In this document: positions 42,133 to 52,200 of the stretch, piece by piece
Layout of the letters: every line of letters begins with the position of its first letter
Position numbering within the stretch: position 1 is the first letter of the stretch
From: Aphrocallistes beatrix
Taxonomy: Eukaryota; Porifera; Hexactinellida; Sceptrulophora; Aphrocallistidae
Assembly (NCBI GenBank): GCA_963281255.1
Contig: OY725504.1
Coordinates: 744,001-808,000, forward strand
Length of the DNA stretch: 64,000 nucleotides
Direction: 5' to 3'
Notes under the pieces: generated by a model
Database searches by the model: none
What the model was told of the DNA's origin: nothing
What the model saw: only the letters and a program-made list of their open reading frames with translations
Translations under genes and position numbers: made by a program

Positions 42133-43383
42133 ATGGCTACCGCTCACCCTACTCCTCCAGATCATGGAGAGGATAATTTCGTGTTAGAATTGAGGAGAGT
42201 GAGAGAACAAATCAAACACAAGTTTGTGGAATTGATTGATTGTGTGAAAGCTAGAGAATGCGAACTGTTGAAAGAGTTGGACACCATTCTAGCATCCTAT
42301 CACTCTTATCGAGATGAGTTTGAAAAACAGAAAGAGAAGAAACAAGATCTTGAACTAACACGAGACTTTCACCTCAATTTGAAAACGGTAAATAAAAATC
42401 TTCATGAAAAATGTTTAGCAGAAATCAATAAAGAACTCACAACAATCACATTTCCAGTAGAACCTAAAATGGTGGATTTTGTGTGTGACAACAACAGAAT
42501 GTTTGCTGAACTGAACAAGTTGGGGAAGTTGGTAGAAAAGGTAAAGAGTAGTGTTGACTATAAAAGTAAGGTACATCCTGTGGTGAGTGTTTGTGAGAGA
42601 GGAAATGGAATGGAACAGTTGTACAATCCATGGGGAATATATTTTGATAATAAAACAGGTCACATCTATGTTGCAGATGCAAATAATGAATGTGTGAAAG
42701 TATTTGATAGTTCTGGAGAGTTCTCGTTCAAGTTTGGAGATAATGATGGTGAAGGTAAGATGAACTTTCCCCGTGGATTGGTTATTAGTGGAGATAGAAT
42801 CTTTATTTCACAAAGTCTATACTCACCACCAATCAATTATATCCTTGTTTATCAATTGAATGGGAAATTTGTTTCTACAATTGGGAAAAATGGAAAATCT
42901 AAACTTGAGCTCAATTTCCCACATGGTCTAGCTTGTAATGAATTGAATGGAGACATTTATATTTGTGATTCAGGAAACAATCGTATTCAGATACTTTCTA
43001 AAGAACTTAAATTCAAATCTCAGTTTGGCGCTGATAATCTCAAATCCCCTCTTGATGTAAACCTGTCCAGAGAATACATTTTTATTCTGGATCAGTATAA
43101 TCCTTGTCTACACTTGTATGACTACAATCTCGTTTTACAGAAGAGTGTCCTTACTAGAGGAAAAGGAATGGTAGTTGTTAGTCCTTGGTGTTTCTTCATC
43201 GACGATTCTAATAATATTCTTATTTCAGACAGTCGTTCTCATTGCATTAAGATCTTCAATCCTGAATTTGAATTGGTCCACAAGATAAACACTTCTGATC
43301 ATCCTGTTGGAGTTGTTGTAGACAATCAAGGAAGAGTCATAGTGGCCTGTCAAGCTAACAAAGATTGTCTTCAGATATTTTAG
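42133..43383 (+). CDS. Coiled-coil plus NHL-repeat protein, TRIM-like without RING
   Basis: An intact 416-residue protein in one exon. Residues about 15-125 are charged and heptad-like (LRRVREQIKHKFVELIDCVK, ECELLKELDTILASY), as in the coiled coil of TRIM-NHL proteins. From about residue 150 there are five to six NHL repeats with the usual signatures: NPWGIYFDNKTGHIYVADAN, FPRGLVISGDRIFIS, FPHGLACNELNGDIYICDSG and PWCFFIDDSNNILISDSRSH. These form a beta-propeller that binds RNA or protein. There is no RING or B-box, and the start methionine follows stop codons, so a ubiquitin ligase role cannot be assumed. It belongs to the TRIM2/3/71-like superfamily, but I cannot assign an orthologue. It is flanked by direct repeats at 41568 and 43635. 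Confidence 0.85.
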   Translation: MATAHPTPPDHGEDNFVLELRRVREQIKHKFVELIDCVKARECELLKELDTILASYHSYRDEFEKQKEKKQDLELTRDFHLNLKTVNKNLHEKCLAEINKELTTITFPVEPKMVDFVCDNNRMFAELNKLGKLVEKVKSSVDYKSKVHPVVSVCERGNGMEQLYNPWGIYFDNKTGHIYVADANNECVKVFDSSGEFSFKFGDNDGEGKMNFPRGLVISGDRIFISQSLYSPPINYILVYQLNGKFVSTIGKNGKSKLELNFPHGLACNELNGDIYICDSGNNRIQILSKELKFKSQFGADNLKSPLDVNLSREYIFILDQYNPCLHLYDYNLVLQKSVLTRGKGMVVVSPWCFFIDDSNNILISDSRSHCIKIFNPEFELVHKINTSDHPVGVVVDNQGRVIVACQANKDCLQIF

Positions 43384-43953
43384 AATTGGCGACAACTTTA
43401 TATTGCCCTTAACAAGTATATGTGTTATTTCCTATTTTCTTATTTATCATACTCTCTCGTATCGTTATGAATTTACTTCAATCTTATTAGAACCTTAGTC
43501 TCCGTATTAAAATTTGTCACCCCCCGAACTAGTTTTGGCTGACATATTTTGTTCTAAATCAACACAAAAAATTGACCTGGACCAATTTTGGCTCGGCTAA
43601 AATTGGTCCACCGGACCATTTTTTCGTGACCGGTCCTGTTCCCCTTGCCCCCTAGATTCGCCTCTGTAATATTTCAATGATGATTACAATCGAGTGCATG
43701 CAGTGTAGTAGATCCATGGTGTTGTACTACCACTACAATATTCTAACAGATCAACAGATGTTTGTTTACACGAACCGACCGAACTCGTACTCCTAATCCC
43801 ACCACCGTAATTTCCTAAATTCCTAGATGAGTCTTGATTTACAGGAATTATACATGAAGCTCTAACTTTAGTATTGACTTGTTATAGCAGCTAACTCTTT
43901 TGTATATTTTTGTTATAAGCACTCTCTTAGACATAACCCAACCAGTACAATCC
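43384..43953. other. Region between the NHL gene and CIMAP1
   Basis: Holds the NHL 3' UTR, then a GACCAATTTTGG/CCAAAATTGGTC-type inverted stretch at 43575-43625 and the right direct repeat at 43635-43780. The remaining 170 bases must contain the CIMAP1 promoter. No other gene is visible. Confidence 0.5.
43635..43780 (+). repeat. Right direct repeat flanking the NHL gene
   Basis: Copy of 41568-41715 in the same orientation (TAGATTCGCCTCTGTAATAT, TGTTGTACTACCACTACAAT, ACACGAACC). Similarity extends further to the left as a more diverged block with runs of C (GTCACCCCCCGAACTAGTTT against GTCCCCCCCAAACCAGTTTG). Confidence 0.85.
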
Positions 43954-46900
43954 ATGGCTAGCACAGGAACTGCCAAACCTACTATCGCAGCTAAGGAGAG
44001 AGGTATTTGTAATATTTAATTAGAAACTATTCACAGAGCACTAATCTTAATCTTTCTGACTTCTAGGTCCCGGTCCGGCGAGATACACCCTCCCCTGTTC
44101 CACTGGCGTCGTGGGACACGATAAGACCAAGAAACAAGCACCAGCCTACTCCTTCGGACTCAAGACAGGATCTAGTTAGTTAAATTTTAAATTCCCTTGT
44201 TTCTCTTCAACATTCTTTATACAGTAGGACCTCCATAATCCGACATCGTTTTCCACCACAACTGCCGTTGAACAGTAGAAATTGCACTGTATAATCGGAC
44301 AGTTTTTTCGTTTCCCAACAGGTGTCGAATTATGCAGGTTTCTACTGTATGGTGAATACTTCAAAGGGTAATATATATACAAGCGCACTTCGCTTGCTTG
44401 CGCTACGCGGCTTACAGACACTGCGTATCCGCAGAGTCGTCCTTCGTTCTAGAAATTTCTCCAGAAATTTCTCCATAGTATTTGCGTTCTATCTAAGAGA
44501 TGGTTGATTGTTTTATAATTCACTACTAAAAACGTCATTTATCTACGGTGAATCGTGAATTCAGAACTGGAGAAAAAATGTTAGGTCCATAATAAAAAGA
44601 ATTCGAAATCTACACCCCTAAAAATCCAATGTGTCAACCGTTGGAAGATAGTCTCTAGCCTATTTTTAAAATTTGTTTACTTTATGTATCTACTGTAAAA
44701 GAGTAAACAAATAATTTATCACATAGATTCGAAAATACGATATTCGAACTCTATACTCCTAAAAACCCCATGTCATCAACCGTTGGAAGCTAGTCTCTAG
44801 CATATTTTTCAAAATTCGTCAAATGGTGTGAAAATATGTATACTGCAAGGTCGGCTGAAGCAGCTCTAAAGCAGTCAGGCCCATTGCTTCACCATCCCTA
44901 TAGTGCTCAGGCCTCCTAGGCCTCTTAGTTTTATGCTTTAACATAATTGGTAATGCCATGGCCTGACTGGCCATTTTGAGCATAGTTTGAGCATATTTTG
45001 AGCATATTTTGAGCATAGTTTGAGCATATTTTGAGCATAGTTTGAGCATATTTGTTATACACTAATATAATTACGATATCTATATAACTTATTGCTTTGA
45101 AGTATTAATAACAATGTGACAGCCTACAATAGTGTCGTACAATGATTTATATTGTGAGAGTGAAACCGTACATAGTATTGTATAGAAAAGGTGTGAAACA
45201 TATTTTTGCAGAGGTGTGAAAATTTCGCTTAGATCTTCAAACTTAATCATAGATTCATCATTCGACACCTACATGCCAATTCTCATATCTCTACGACTTG
45301 CCAATTCTTCAATCAATTCGGACAAACAAACAAAAAATCCTAGCGTTTTAATATATAAGATAATACAAGCGCGCTTCGCTTGCTTGCGCTTCGCGGCTTT
45401 CGGACAGTAAGTGTCCACAGAGTCTTCCTGCGGGCGCCTGGAATTACTCAATATAAACTATTTGGGGATTTGTTTCCCTTTATATAAATATTGCAAACAA
45501 ACGTATAATTTCTCATATGGATCTGAAAATGTAATATTCAAAATTTACAGTTTCTTGCATTTTTTTGAGATTTGTTTACTTTATGTATCTATTGAAACAA
45601 AAGTATACAAATTGATCATCAAATTTACTCAAAAATATGATATTCGAAATCTACACCCCTGAAAACCGTCAACCGTTAAAAGTCTAGACTTTAAACACGT
45701 TTATGTTTAAACATGTTTAAACATGTTTAAACATAACGTGTTTAAACGTGTTTAAACATGTTTAAACACGTATGGTCGACCGACATTTTTATGATAAATT
45801 CTCTTGTAAAACTAGATCTCACTCTCAAATTTAAACATGTTTAAACGTGTTTAAACATGTTTAAACATGTTTAAACACGTTTAAACATGTTTAAACATAA
45901 CGTGTTTAAACGTGTTTAAACATAACGTGTTTAAACACGTATGGTCGACCGACATTTTTATGATAAATTCTCTTGTAAAACTAGATCTCACTCTCAAATT
46001 TTTTTTTCGATCCAACCGCAAAGGACAAAATGTGGCATCTTTGAATGGTCAGACAGGGTGTGAACTCAGAATCCATGAATGCAACCCTATAATTTTATAA
46101 ATTGACAAGCGCGCTTCGTGTCCGCAGATTTACCCAGTGGGCGCTTGGGGATATTAGAGAAACAATACGTCGCTTTCTTACTAAGTACGCTGGATTTTCA
46201 TTTGTCTATGGTTACATTTATGCAATCAGAACTGTAACATAAATTTTACTTTGTATTAAGTCAACTAATCCTGAATGTAAGCTCAATTTGAATAGACACA
46301 AAGTTCACATTGCTAAAGATTATTATACTTAAATAATCAATTCCAGTCCATGTCGTTATTTTATGATCGAATTGATTGATCGTAGCACATAACACACTTT
46401 AATTGTTGTTAACAATCAAATTATAGACTCAAAATAGCATTATTCAATCATTTATATGAAATAGAATCGTGTGAATGGCATTATAAAAGGCTGATAATTG
46501 ATTGGTTCTCACATAAACCAATGAATTTCAATCACAAATAGTTCTTTTGGTTGTATGCATAAGCCACTACTATTTTATTCCAATGTATTTGCATTATAAA
46601 ATTATCGAATTTGATTGGTCAGCACATTTTGTCACCTATCAAGTGTGAACATATCGCTTAGATTTTCGAACTTAATCCTAGATTCATCATTTGACATCTA
46701 CATGCCAATTTTCGTATCTCTACGACTTGCCAATTCTTCAATCAATTCGGACAAACAAACAAACAAACAAACAAACAAACAAATCCTAGTGTTTTAATAT
46801 ATAAGATATCTATTTTACTTTACTATTCATAGTCCAAACTTTTCAGTACAGGTGTTCTTATTTAGTATTCGTGAAGTCCATCACTCCTGGTCCCTGTCAC

Positions 46901-48560
46901 CTGATAGCACCGGAGTTCACACGTCGTGGAAAGGAAGGGAAACCCAGCTACACTTTGCAAGGGAGACACAAAGATCTCGCCCCCTTTCTCACCCCTTCCC
47001 CCAGTCGGTACGGAGCTGAGCGTGTAGCCATGCTGGTTAGTGCTGAATTATTTTCGATTTCTATACACAGTTGTTGGTTCGATTAGGAATTCCTGTATTG
47101 GTTCAGATTATGTAGATTGTGCTCAAATCTGTTATCGATAGATCGAAGGGGTCTAAGTTGAACTCATGCTGTTAGAACGAAATTACTCTGCATTTTGGTT
47201 CTCTTCTCTTTTGGATTTTTTTTCCTTGAAATCTTATTGTTTCCCTTATTATCCCGCTTGTATATTTTAGCTGCTTCCCTTGGTCACTTTGTCTGGGCTT
47301 CTTTTTTTGTGAGTGTTCTCCTTTCGTGCCTAAGTTCCTTTTTAGCGTGTTGTTAGCTAGTGACATTTTGTCCATTTTAAATCTACTTTGAGTACATATT
47401 TGAGAATTTAAATTTATCGAAGAACACCCAAAAACCTTTTCGATCTATCGACAACTTGAATCGCGATTTAATCACGTTTTAATCCCGATTGAAAATTCTG
47501 AATTGATTCCAAATCCGTTAATCCAGCGAGAGAAGACAGCCCCAGCTTATTCAATGGGCAGCAGGAGTCAGTACAGAAGAGCAGACACCACCCCCGCCCC
47601 TAGCGCCTACACTCTCCCCTCTCTGCTGGGGGACAAGATCCCCAGCAAAACCTCCTCTGCCACCTTCGTCATGACCAGTAGACCTAAGGTGGGAGGCTTC
47701 GATGAGGACCTCGCAAAGACACCAGGTCAGCTAACACCTCTAAATTAGCTTGTTCTATAAAATTTTGCAGTAGATAACGGAGACGTTTTTCTGAGCTTTA
47801 GTAACGAAATTCAAAATGCAATTATATACTGATAAATTGCTGCATTCGGTTAGTTAACCAAATACAGAATACTTGCTTTCTGACCTTCCCCATGGTTGAC
47901 AGAAACCGAACTAATACTTTAGCTCCATATTTAGAATTTACCAAATCCATATTCTGCAATCAGATAAATTTGCTAATAACGACACTATTGACTTGAATGT
48001 AACAAATACGAATACTGATATTCGGTTGGTAGCACCCGGGGACGCAGCATTTGTCCGAATTTCTAAGTATTCCAAGAGTCGATTCGGACAAGTGACAATA
48101 TTCCAAATTACGATTCGGACAAGTGACAATATTCCAAGAATCGATTCGGACAAATTACAGTTGACGCAATTCGGACAAATGCATGCGCCTCGTAGCACCT
48201 GGATATATAATTCTCGGTTTCAACTTGGTTTTTATCCATGGTCCATGCAATACGATACAACAGGGAAAATTAGTACATTTCCATTTGGTTGGTTATAAAA
48301 TGAGGTGATAACAGCGGATTCTCCTCCTAGCTCCCTGCACCTACACGGCTCCTAGCTCTAACCGCTACATGCGCATGAATCCCAGCTACAGCATGCAAGG
48401 GCGCCAATTCATGCCGGGAGATCCCACCATAAAGCCGGGTCCCGGACAGCACTGTCCCGAGAAGGTGCGGATTAACCACAAATCTGCCCCCAGCTACAGC
48501 ATGGGTACCAAGCACTCGGACTACGTCTGTCCACTCATTATCGACGTAGGAGAAGAGTGA
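43954..48560 (+). CDS. CIMAP1A: CIMAP1/ODF3-type SHIPPO-repeat ciliary microtubule protein
   Basis: Five exons, 43954-44002, 44067-44174, 46866-47035, 47527-47725 and 48331-48560, give 251 residues (human ODF3 is 254). These proteins associate with axonemal microtubules and sperm outer dense fibres. SHIPPO-type PGP motifs recur: RGPGPARYTLP, SITPGPCHLIAPEF, TPAPSAYTLP, KTPAPCTYTAP and KPGPGQHCPEKV, each followed by an APAYSFG or PSYSMQG-type segment. Long blocks align with ODF3 throughout, including KVGGFDEDLAKTP and the C-terminus KHSDYVCPLIIDV. Exon phases agree at every junction. Intron 2 is 2.7 kb and is filled with repeats. Presence of the gene implies motile cilia or flagella in the organism. 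Confidence 0.94.
44222..44347. mobile_element. pogo-like MITE in CIMAP1 intron 2
   Basis: Starts CAGTAGGACCTCCATAATCC and ends TTATGCAGGTTTCTACTG, with TA on both sides. Inverted internal pair CCGACA and TGTCGAATTA. No coding content. Confidence 0.7.
44380..45365 (+). repeat. Composite repeat with GC-rich head and 125-bp units, plus orientation
   Basis: The head (ACAAGCGCACTTCGCTTGC) is at 44380. About two units of the 125-base family follow (44585-44810), then a tail with GGTGTGAAAATATG. The tail then has an insertion containing a 13-base tandem array (44970-45051). After that come GTGTGAAACATATTTTTGCA and GAGGTGTGAAAATTTCGC. It is the plus-strand counterpart of 30930-31870. The segment 45225-45365 also occurs at 46650-46805 and inverted at 36940-37110. 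Confidence 0.75.
44970..45051 (+). repeat. 13-bp tandem array (TTTGAGCATAT/G)
   Basis: Six or seven copies of TTTTGAGCATA or TAGTTTGAGCATA follow one another and alternate in a two-unit pattern. The array gives a repetitive minus-strand frame (CSKYAQTMLK), which is not a gene. Confidence 0.85.
45363..45690 (+). repeat. Further copy of the GC-rich head and 125-bp unit
   Basis: Head ACAAGCGCGCTTCGCTTGCT at 45365, then the shared block GGGCGCCTGGAATTACTCAA and diverged 125-base units with TTTGTTTACTTTATGTATCT and ATGATATTCGAAATCTACAC. It matches 31640-31866 when that region is read on the minus strand. Confidence 0.75.
45690..46002 (+). repeat. GTTTAAAC palindromic minisatellite, itself duplicated
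   Basis: Ten-base units built on the palindrome GTTTAAAC, joined by AT, ACGT or ATAACGT, form two arrays (45690-45770 and 45831-45940). Each is followed by the same 70-base sequence starting ATGGTCGACCGACATTTTTA and ending CTCACTCTCAAATTT. The period of this larger duplication is 169 bases. A further GC-rich head fragment (CAAGCGCGCTTCG) follows at 46106. Confidence 0.9.
46643..46805 (+). repeat. Dispersed repeat copy with (AAAC)n
   Basis: Copy of 45225-45365, including GATTCATCATTTGACATCTA and CAATTCTTCAATCAATTCGG, followed by about eight AAAC units (46750-46785) and GTGTTTTAATATATAAGATA. It lies in CIMAP1 intron 2, just before exon 3. Confidence 0.75.
47140..47460. repeat. Possible foldback element in CIMAP1 intron 3
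   Basis: ATCGATAGATCGAAGGGG at 47143 and CCTTTTCGATCTATCGACA at about 47435 are inverted and lie close to each intron end. The interior is pyrimidine-rich and encodes nothing recognisable. Confidence 0.45.
48045..48182 (+). repeat. Short tandem repeat with GATTCGGACAA
   Basis: GATTCGGACAAGTGACAATA followed by TTCC occurs twice in tandem at a spacing of about 34 bases. Diverged copies (GATTCGGACAAATTACAGTT, AATTCGGACAAATG) follow. It lies in CIMAP1 intron 4. Confidence 0.75.
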
Positions 48561-49242
48561 TTATGGTCTCACTACATCTATCTAACTCTATATCACTTTT
48601 ATCGTTATTCCCATTTATATCTTTTTTACTGCTTTGTATTTTTAATAATTTTTGCATTCATTTAGCTTATTTCCATTAAATTTATTTATTATTGTTGTTT
48701 ATTCAAGTGTTCCAAGCAGAAATATTAATTAATCCTAGGGAGAAATAATGAAACCCCAAAATCAGTTCATCCCTATGGCATCGATATCCATTTCCTATTT
48801 CAATGTAATCTGGGATATTCCTTTGTCTCAGCACAGTTTCGGACATTTTAAAATGCAGATACAATTCCATCAGTGAACTTTCCCTTAGGGAGGAATTTAT
48901 ACTTCATCAGGACTAATCATATTATACTTTCCTACAATACGTAGATAAAGTAAGATTCTGCTTTCACTTGCATAATGTGGCAATGTCTACTGTACATCTG
49001 AGAATATGACTGCAATTCCCCATCTGCATACAAATTCCCCATTAGATTAATTTCAGGTGTCTACTTGATGTATTTATGGAAAATTACCATAAATCTAGCT
49101 TTAACTTTCAATAATAATCAAATTTAAAAAATACATTTAATTGTATAAAATTTCATGATACAATAAGTTGATAAGTTTAGTTATGAAACATTGAGGGAGT
49201 GAAAATTATGAAAATATAATAATTGTATTGTCCTTCTTTCCA
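48561..49242. other. Convergent intergenic region between CIMAP1 (+) and USH1G (-)
   Basis: Both genes end into this 680-base stretch, so it holds two 3' UTRs. It is AT-rich, with no repeat, RNA or gene that I can support. Confidence 0.5.
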
Positions 49243-52200
49243 TCAAACTGCTGAATCGGAGAGGGGGCCTGGGTTGAGGAGGATTTTATTCCTCCTCTCC
49301 AATGCCAGAGAAATCTTTTTCCTGGGACCAAGCGGTACATTGATCGCTTGCAAATCTTCATCTGAGCACAAGCTGAGACTGTACAAATCGATCTGCTGCT
49401 CCTGTAGCATCTGGACGACGGACTCCAGTGTGTTGGCTGCTAGGAATGTGGACAGGATGTTGGGACGCAGCAGTAGGGGGAGAAGGAATTCGTCATACTC
49501 CTTGTCTCCATCCAGGAGCCTGTTAGTTTCGAGAAATAAATTTAGTCATTTCCTCACCAATAGTTACGGTTTATGGCGTCAGTAAGCTCTATGTATATAC
49601 TTAATATTGTTGAAATGATCATTTCACATTTTTGTGTCGTGCAAATTGTGCCCATGCCATTTAAAGGAAGAGGAATTTGATTGAATGTTTCAGAACCCCC
49701 TCCCCCCCCCTTCCTACATTCCATGTACTTTTGTGCTATAATGCTGATTACAAAAGGCGTGTTATCTAATCGAGGTAATCATTCAATGCTAAGATATATC
49801 CATACAAGTATATCCACTCTACATTCTTAACGATGATATAATAAGGGAAATATACGGCTACACCCTCTGCAATCCGATATGAGGAAATTATATCATTAAA
49901 TTAGTAAAAGTAAATGAAGAATTCGGAATGGATTATTGTAATCCAAACGGGAATGTTTTAAGTTCCCTAAACAGAGCTAAAAATTAGTTATGCTAATTAA
50001 ATATCCTGAAGCACTTTTGATGCAATAAACACACAGAAATAGAATTTTGTAAATATAGAATTGATTACAAGTTTCAATATTTAAGATGGATATTTCAGCT
50101 GGCAACTTCCATTGGTAAATAAAAATAAATAAATAAATAAGGATACATTGAATTCCTTTCAGTTTCGTAAACATTGTTTTCTAAATGAATCAACAACAAA
50201 CAAAACACCAAAAATAGTTCACTTATTTAGATAAACGACGTTTCTTGAGTTTCCACTTCAATGTACATTTTTGGGAAAATAATTCGTACTATAATTGTTT
50301 TTGTAGAAATATGTATACAATTTCGTTACATACAGTCAACTCCGCTTAATAGGGTCACTGTTTAATCGGGCCACTTTTGGCAGGACCGGAATAGCTCTCA
50401 CACATAGAAACTAATACAAAATATTTTCGGTTAATAGGGCTCTCAGCTCCGCTTAATCGGGTCAGAATGTCCTCTGACCCTATTATTACTGTATTTAACA
50501 TGAAAACAGGATAAATAACAGAATGCGCCAATAAATCTGATGGATTTTGTTAGACAAAAACCTACACACTAGACAACTTGCAAAAATTTTCCATATTAAG
50601 TCACTTTCCATTCGAGAATTAATTGACCTTATGTAAGATACAAATTCTAAGGTAAATGGATCTTTTCAGCGGACTATTATATTGCATAAAGTTTGAACTG
50701 GGGTCGACATTTGCAATAAATAATTAATTACCATTAAGCTCCACCATGTTCATAACAAGGTCTAGTCTTCATGACTCGTGACTCACTAGACTTGTAGGGT
50801 TTCAACCTTTGTTGAGTTTTAATATGAGCAACTAGCTTTATTTAATTTTAACATTTCAAGAGTTCATTTAATAAAAAGATACTTCAGTTCAGTTCAAAAC
50901 AAAAATTGAACAATAAAGAATAGATTGAGCAATGAACTGATACGTCTTAATAACTCGGGTTCAATTCAACAATGACACTACGTAACAGTTTGTAGGTTTG
51001 TAAGGGTATCTTAAGATCAACAATATATTATGCATAATGGGCAGATTATGTGAGTTGTATGTATGTATTTAATGCCTGTACATCTCAAACTTACAATTAA
51101 ATCTTCATGTTATGCCATTATCTAATATATATGTTTATCCTCGTTAGTCTCCATTATATGTTTTACCAATGTTCTGAGTGAGTGACAGGGTCATGCTCAA
51201 GTAGGAGCCTGGGGATAGCTGGGACAACAAGTAAATACATACTAAACTTCCCATTGACAATTTGTCATCTCCACCATTCACAAGCATCTCCGAGTCGCAC
51301 ATGGAAATGCCAGCACTCCTAAGGGATGCACATTCCTTTGGCGCTACCACTGAAATAATGATATACTACATATATATGCCTCTATCTACCAGGTCTATAG
51401 TAGATGGTTACAGTAGATAGGTTATATTATCAGTCAATTATACATTTATGAACGTAGTGCTAAGCAATGCTTGATTCTATCAAAACTTCGCAGGTCGATT
51501 CGGTAATTAGTACTTGGAACTCCTTACTTCGGGTCCATGCGACTGCCCGTGAGCACAGGGACTGCAGGAGCTTGCCTTCTCCGCCGGCTGCTTGGAGATC
51601 CTTGAGACTGAGAAGGTTTTTCTAATTCCGATTCTAAATTCTCAAAAGTAGTTATTGTGTTCTCAGCGCCAGTGCTCGCTACCAGTCCATCTACCTCGAG
51701 AGCTGTGTCCGTGTCATCTGACTTCTTCAGTGTGAAGTTATCGGATAGTCTGCTCTTTATCTTCGTCTCGCTTGGCTGACCTACATTAGTGATTGTGTCA
51801 TAAATCCAAAATTCCCAGGAACTTATTTTGCAAAATAATTATCGCCTGGAACTTTTGCCCCTGTTGGTCACAGACTCCAAGGTGCAAAGTACTGTAATGG
51901 TAACTACCATCTACTACATAGAGGGAGCTTTCTACCCTCTTAGTATTCCAGTGTATTATTCACCTATACACTCAGGTGGCTGTAGCTAATCCAAATTTTT
52001 TAGGAATAATTTGTAAGAAATCCCACCAAAAATATTTATGAGTACCTACATGCTTTAAAAGAATATAAGTACGATTCATCTTCAGAATCTTAAAAATATT
52101 GAAAATTACTTTCTCTCGCAGTGATCCAGAAATACGTTATTATTTGGTAATTAGGTTAGTTCTTTTATCCTTGGTGTATTCACTTTCATGCATTCCTAGA

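Noticed and set aside
51167-51350. Reading the whole 51350-51144 frame as a USH1G exon
   Set aside because: With the acceptor at TTTCAG the frame carried from the previous exon meets a stop (TAG) at once. Only the acceptor at 51319 keeps the frame.
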